16,438 bases of DNA from Actinobacteria bacterium 21-64-8 (GTDB lineage Bacteria; Actinomycetota; Acidimicrobiia; Acidimicrobiales; RAAP-2). The position numbers and the translations under genes are program-made. Shown one piece after another: positions 13,591 through 16,438 of the stretch (position 1 is its first letter; the number at the start of each line of letters is the position of its first letter). The stretch spans positions 1 to 16,438 of the forward strand of contig NCBD01000036.1 of NCBI GenBank assembly GCA_002255315.1, read 5' to 3'. A model generated the notes under the pieces. That model was not told the origin of the DNA and searched no databases. It saw nothing but the letters and a program-made list of their open reading frames with translations.

Positions 13591-14637
13591 GTGCACACGC
13601 TCGTCACTTCGCTGAGCGCGACGTGGCAGCCCTTCGTCCTAGTCGCAGGTCTGCTCTTGATTGGCTACGCGGCGTCACGCGAAGGTCTCTTTGAAGCGCT
13701 GGGTGCGTGGTGCGCGCGAGTGCGCGGTGGTGGCGTGACGCTCTTCGTAGTGATGATGCTGGCCGTCGCGGTGGTGTCGGCGGTTTTGAATCTCGATTCG
13801 TCCATTGTCTTCATGACCCCCGTCGCCATCAGCGCCGCGCGCGCCAAGGGTTCGGACGAGAAGGCCTTCGTCTTTGGCACCGTCTTTATGGCGAACTCGG
13901 CGTCACTGTTGCTGATCGGTTCTAACTTGACCAACATCTTGGTGATTGCCAACACCTCGACGTCGCCGGCGCACTTCAGCGCTCGCATGGCGCTGCCGTG
14001 GATTATCGCGGTGGCGGTGGTGATTGGCGTGGTACTCGTCTGGCGGTGGCGACCTCTCACGGCGCCACTGACGCAGGGCGCACGCGACGCGGCAACCTTA
14101 CGCGTGGGACCCGGCGTCGTGGCGACGGCCGTGGCGGTCGTCTTGATGGTGGTCGTGCGCCATCCGGCACTCGAGATTTTGGCCGCGGGTGTGCTGAGTC
14201 AACTCTGGACGCTGAGTCGCGCGCGAGGCGGTAGTTGGAAAGAGGCACTTCGAGTGGTGAACCCTGGCACACTCGCGACCTTGTTCGTCGTGGCGGTCGC
14301 GGTCGGTGTGCTCGCACGACACTGGCGTGCGCCGTCGCACTTTATGGCGCACGCCAACGTCGTAGTGACGACGGTGGTCGCGACGCTGAGCGCGCTCGTG
14401 ATCAACAACCTGCCCGCCGCTTCGCTCTTTGCCGCTCACGCCGTGGCGCACCCCTACGCGATGCTGTTGGGTCTCGATGTGGGACCAAGTTGCCTGATCA
14501 CCGGGGCTCTCTCGTCGCTCTTGTGGCGCCGCATCGTCGAGCGCGACGACGTGAAGGTCTCACTACGAACTTTCTCGATGGTGGGTGTCATCGTGACGGC
14601 GGTCACGATCGTGTTCGCACTGCCGGTTCTGGGGTAG
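13591..14637 (+). CDS. ArsB/NhaD/SLC13-like ion-transporter permease, compact
   Basis: A 348-residue polytopic membrane protein, about 9-10 hydrophobic segments, of the ion transporter (arsenite/anion permease) superfamily. Characteristic re-entrant-loop motifs are present in both halves: NLDSSIVFMTPVAI (67-80) and NSASLLLIGSNLTNIL (102-117) in the first, INNLPAASLFAAH (271-283) and VGPSCLITGALSSLLW (297-312) in the second. The closest pattern is ArsB, where equivalent segments carry N-D-x-x-x-x-x-T-P, S-N-x-x-N and N-N-L-P-A. It is 70-100 residues shorter than typical ArsB, with a short central loop. No arsR, arsC or arsA lies nearby, so the substrate (arsenite, Na+/H+ or a carboxylate) is open. 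It begins 30 bp after the UPF0173 gene but has its own -10. Confidence 0.8.
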   Translation: MHTLVTSLSATWQPFVLVAGLLLIGYAASREGLFEALGAWCARVRGGGVTLFVVMMLAVAVVSAVLNLDSSIVFMTPVAISAARAKGSDEKAFVFGTVFMANSASLLLIGSNLTNILVIANTSTSPAHFSARMALPWIIAVAVVIGVVLVWRWRPLTAPLTQGARDAATLRVGPGVVATAVAVVLMVVVRHPALEILAAGVLSQLWTLSRARGGSWKEALRVVNPGTLATLFVVAVAVGVLARHWRAPSHFMAHANVVVTTVVATLSALVINNLPAASLFAAHAVAHPYAMLLGLDVGPSCLITGALSSLLWRRIVERDDVKVSLRTFSMVGVIVTAVTIVFALPVLG

Positions 14638-14686
14638 CGCTTCGTACGTTTTCACGTGGACGCTCGTGTGGGGTAATCATGAGCCG

Positions 14687-14692
14687 TAGGCT
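14687..14692 (+). promoter_or_regulatory. -10 element TAGGCT of leaderless promoter
   Basis: TAGGCT plus 6 nt (CGCTTC) precedes GTG 14699. Confidence 0.5.
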
Positions 14693-14698
14693 CGCTTC

Positions 14699-15307
14699 GT
14701 GACCGACACGTTCTGGAATGAGGTCTACGGCGAGAAATCCGAGTCTGAGCGTTCGTGGAGCGACGAAGCCCTGGACGAGGTTTGGATCATGGTGGACGAA
14801 CTGGGTCTCGCTCACGACGAACCAATCATCGACGTCGGCGCGGGCAGCGCGAGGTTTCTTGAAGGACTGCTCGCACGCGGGTTCACCGATCTGACCGCGC
14901 TCGATCTCTCGGACGTGGCGCTCGCCGAGGCGCGAAAGCGTTTGGCCTCCAGCACGTCGATGTCGTGGATCGTCCGCGACGTCACACTCTGGGAGCCGAC
15001 GCGCCAGTACGCGTTGTGGCGCGACCGAGCTACGTTTCACTTCTTGACTAACGAGTCGTCCCAGCGGCAATATCGAAACGTTGCTCGCCGTGCTATTCGA
15101 TCGAACGGCTTTTTGTTGTTGTCGACCTTCGCGCTTGACGGACCCACCACGTGTTCGGGCCTCGAGGTGCAGCGCTGGGGCACCGACGAGATTGCCGCGT
15201 TCATGCACGAGGACTTCTCCCTCCTCTCGAGTGAGCGGCGGGTGCACGTGACGCCGTGGGGAAGTGAACAGGCGTTTAATACGTGGTTGTTCGAACGTCG
15301 TGCCTAG
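14699..15307 (+). CDS. Class I SAM-dependent methyltransferase (TehB/thiol-methyltransferase-like)
   Basis: A 202-residue methyltransferase. It begins FWNEVYGEKSESERSW, the W-x-x-x-Y-x-x-K type start of this subgroup. Motif I is IIDVGAGSARFLEGL (43-57), strand 2 ends in LTALDLSDVAL (Asp69), and YALWRDRATFHFLTNE corresponds to the conserved Y-D-L-W-H-D-R-A-x-F-H-F-L motif, with Ala and Arg replacing two usual residues. LLLSTFALDGPTTCSGL is also a subgroup hallmark. Relatives are annotated as tellurite-resistance or thiopurine methyltransferase-like; the real substrate is unknown. The start is fixed by TAGGCT 6 nt upstream. It is the third unrelated-looking methyltransferase in 9 kb. Confidence 0.88.
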   Translation: MTDTFWNEVYGEKSESERSWSDEALDEVWIMVDELGLAHDEPIIDVGAGSARFLEGLLARGFTDLTALDLSDVALAEARKRLASSTSMSWIVRDVTLWEPTRQYALWRDRATFHFLTNESSQRQYRNVARRAIRSNGFLLLSTFALDGPTTCSGLEVQRWGTDEIAAFMHEDFSLLSSERRVHVTPWGSEQAFNTWLFERRA

Positions 15308-15344
15308 GGCGGTCTCGACCGTCGGCCACCTTCGTCGGCGCCTG

Positions 15345-15494
15345 ATGATGAACGATCGGATCGAGGAAACTCTGCGTCGTCTGCGGCGCCGTGCGGTCGC
15401 CGCCTCCAAAAGCACGGCAAACCTGGCGACGACGAACGTGGGTGGTCGCGTTCACGTCATCGCGCCGGTCACTGTGGGGATTGCTCGAGACTAA
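15345..15494 (+). CDS. Possible small hypothetical protein (49 aa)
   Basis: ATG 15345 (or 15348) opens 49 codons beginning MMNDRIEETLRRLRRRAVAA, a predicted basic amphipathic helix, followed by a short beta-like tail (VGGRVHVIAPVTVGI). No ribosome-binding site and no TAnnnT-N6 promoter is seen. The last 26 bp overlap the convergent phosphatase gene. No family is recognised. Confidence 0.2.
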   Translation: MMNDRIEETLRRLRRRAVAASKSTANLATTNVGGRVHVIAPVTVGIARD

Positions 15495-16053
15495 GTCGCC
15501 ACAGTGAGCAGTTCGCCACTGGCGCCAGCGTCGAACCCAGCAGTGACTCGCCCGAAGCGGCACTCATGAGTGCTCGAATCATGCCGCCGTGCGTGACGAC
15601 GAGTAGCGACGTGTTCGGCCACGAGTGATGAACGAGGTCAAAGAACCTACGGGCACGCTGGGCCATATCTTCGAGTGACTCGCCGCCCGGTGGGCGCGCG
15701 TTGACGTCGATGACGACGTCGTTGCTCACACCCGTGTGCTGCGGCGTGAGTGCCGAACGTGGGCCGCCCTCGAGTACGCCAAAGTTTCGCTCTCGCAAGA
15801 GTGCGAGCGTGACAATTTCGAGTCGGAGGATTCGTGCGGCGATGGCCGCGCTTTCTTGGGCGCGGCCAAGATCACTCGCGACGATCAGCGAGAACGATTC
15901 TTCGCTCAGGGTTGCCGCGACGGCGCCAACGTGCTCGCGACCCTCGTCGGTCAGCCGTGAAGCGTCGTCGTGGCCCTGCACGAGCTGTGAGCGATTCCAG
16001 TCGGTTTCGCCGTGGCGCATGAGTACGAGTTCAGTTCGAGGTGGCGTGGACAC
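15469..16053 (-). CDS. Histidine phosphatase family protein (phosphoglycerate-mutase-like)
   Basis: A 194-residue protein of the histidine phosphatase superfamily, branch 1 (cofactor-dependent PGM, CobC, phosphatases). The phospho-acceptor motif LVLMRHGETDWN is at 9-20 with His14; QGHDDASRLTDEGR follows; Arg64 is in SDLGRAQESA; Glu88 is in LRERNFGVLEG; and the second His is His155 in VVTHGGMIRAL. All catalytic positions are present. The length fits a broad-specificity phosphatase better than a true 250-residue glycolytic mutase; it could serve as a CobC-like or GpgP-like enzyme. The start is GTG (16051-16053) because TAGCCT lies 7 nt upstream on the minus strand and homology begins a few residues later. 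The upstream in-frame ATG at 16203 adds 50 Arg-rich, unlikely residues. It is divergent from the ComA gene. Confidence 0.88.
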   Translation of the reverse strand: MSTPPRTELVLMRHGETDWNRSQLVQGHDDASRLTDEGREHVGAVAATLSEESFSLIVASDLGRAQESAAIAARILRLEIVTLALLRERNFGVLEGGPRSALTPQHTGVSNDVVIDVNARPPGGESLEDMAQRARRFFDLVHHSWPNTSLLVVTHGGMIRALMSAASGESLLGSTLAPVANCSLWRLSLEQSPQ

Positions 16054-16060
16054 GGCGCTT

Positions 16061-16066
16061 AGGCTA
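16061..16066 (-). promoter_or_regulatory. -10 element TAGCCT of leaderless phosphatase promoter
   Basis: On the minus strand TAGCCT is followed by 7 nt (AAGCGCC) and GTG at 16053. Confidence 0.5.
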
Positions 16067-16192
16067 GCGACGACGGGCGATCCTCTTCTTCGACCGATTC
16101 TCATGAAGTTCCAAGGAATGCTCATCGGCCGTACGATTACTGGCTTCGAGCACGGTGATGCGCGATCGCGGTCCCGGTGAGGTCTTTTTCCC

Positions 16193-16223
16193 TTGATTCC
16201 CAAACGTGGCGAGTTACTAGCAT
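16193..16223 (+). promoter_or_regulatory. Promoter TTGATT / TAGCAT of the ComA gene
   Basis: TTGATT (16193-16198) and TAGCAT (16218-16223) are 19 bp apart, and TAGCAT lies 7 nt before ATG 16231. This is the only leaderless promoter here with a recognisable -35. Its -10 is identical to that of hemQ. Confidence 0.55.
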
Positions 16224-16230
16224 TTACTAC

Positions 16231-16438
16231 ATGTCACTGGTACTGCCCGAGCGTGCGCAAAAGCCTCGCGCCCAGGGGTTGACCATGGTGATTGACAACG
16301 GCCTGCCCACAAAACAGTTCATCGACGTGATTGAAAGTCACGGTGAACACATTGACTTCATCAAATTTGGGTGGGGAACGTCGGTCGTGTCAAGTAACTT
16401 CGCGCGCAAACTACAAGTGGTCAAAGAGGCGGGCATTG
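16231..16438 (+). CDS. Phosphosulfolactate synthase (ComA family), N-terminal part
   Basis: The first 69 residues of a ComA-family protein (PF02679 type), running off the right edge. Archaeal ComA adds sulfite to phosphoenolpyruvate to give phosphosulfolactate, the first step of one coenzyme M route; bacterial relatives make sulfolactate or are uncharacterised. The visible signature is LPERAQKPRAQGLTMVIDNG, then IDFIKFGWGTS, which is the conserved first and second strand region of the TIM-barrel, including the K-x-G-W-G-T-S phosphate/metal segment. ATG 16231 sits 7 nt after TAGCAT. Partners (ComB phosphatase, ComC dehydrogenase) cannot be seen, so the product pathway remains open. The frame is intact up to 16438. 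Confidence 0.82.
   Translation, partial: MSLVLPERAQKPRAQGLTMVIDNGLPTKQFIDVIESHGEHIDFIKFGWGTSVVSSNFARKLQVVKEAGI

Noticed and set aside
14098..14702. Overlapping frames on both strands within the permease gene
   Set aside because: Arg/His-rich shadow translations; the membrane protein frame has clear motifs and a promoter.
16054..16203. 50-residue N-terminal extension of the histidine phosphatase
   Set aside because: Arg-rich and non-conserved; GTG ending at 16053 has TAGCCT 7 nt upstream and starts the catalytic domain.

Overview
The window looks like the chromosome of a high-GC Gram-positive bacterium (Actinomycetota, perhaps the Acidimicrobiia side; this placement is inference). Supporting signs are a coproheme decarboxylase-type HemQ, a mycothiol-dependent maleylpyruvate isomerase-fold protein, frequent GTG/TTG starts, and many genes whose start codon lies 6-7 nt after a TAnnnT hexamer, as expected for leaderless transcripts. 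No IS element, CRISPR array, tRNA or rRNA was seen. It reads as ordinary housekeeping and accessory metabolism, not as an island.

Layout. 2-1171: 3' part of groEL and a perfect 17-bp hairpin. 1211-3025: compact operon hemQ, NUDIX hydrolase, GNAT acetyltransferase. 3070-3747: mycothiol-dependent (MDMPI-like) enzyme. 3922-4726: divergent pair of small proteins (YCII-related on -, ABM monooxygenase-like on +) around a short palindrome. 4858-7037: a GNAT with an unclear N-terminus, a 417-bp gene-poor gap, then a methyltransferase overlapping a VOC-fold protein. 7107-8140 (-): an S66 LD-carboxypeptidase broken by a frameshift, divergent from an AAA/FlaR-like kinase (8181-8741). 8738-9349 (-): a protein with a HicB-like start and DinB-like end. 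9504-11225: methyltransferase and pirin. 11291-14637: homospermidine synthase, UPF0173 metallo-beta-lactamase-fold hydrolase, and a compact ArsB/SLC13-like permease. 14699-15307: third methyltransferase. 15469-16053 (-): histidine phosphatase. 16231 to the end: start of a ComA-family phosphosulfolactate synthase.

Themes. Two kinds of gene start can be read from the DNA. Most transcription-unit first genes are leaderless (TAnnnT, then 6-7 nt, then ATG/GTG). A smaller set (hss, the UPF0173 hydrolase, the HicB/DinB-like gene) carries an identical CAAAGGAG Shine-Dalgarno. This rule helps choose starts and exposes three odd genes at 3.9-8.2 kb: a YCII gene whose homology begins at a CTG, a GNAT whose homology begins before any usual start, and the frameshifted peptidase. 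The most distinctive metabolic content is the homospermidine synthase with its neighbours, and the ComA homologue at the right edge. I found no clear multi-gene system of unknown type.
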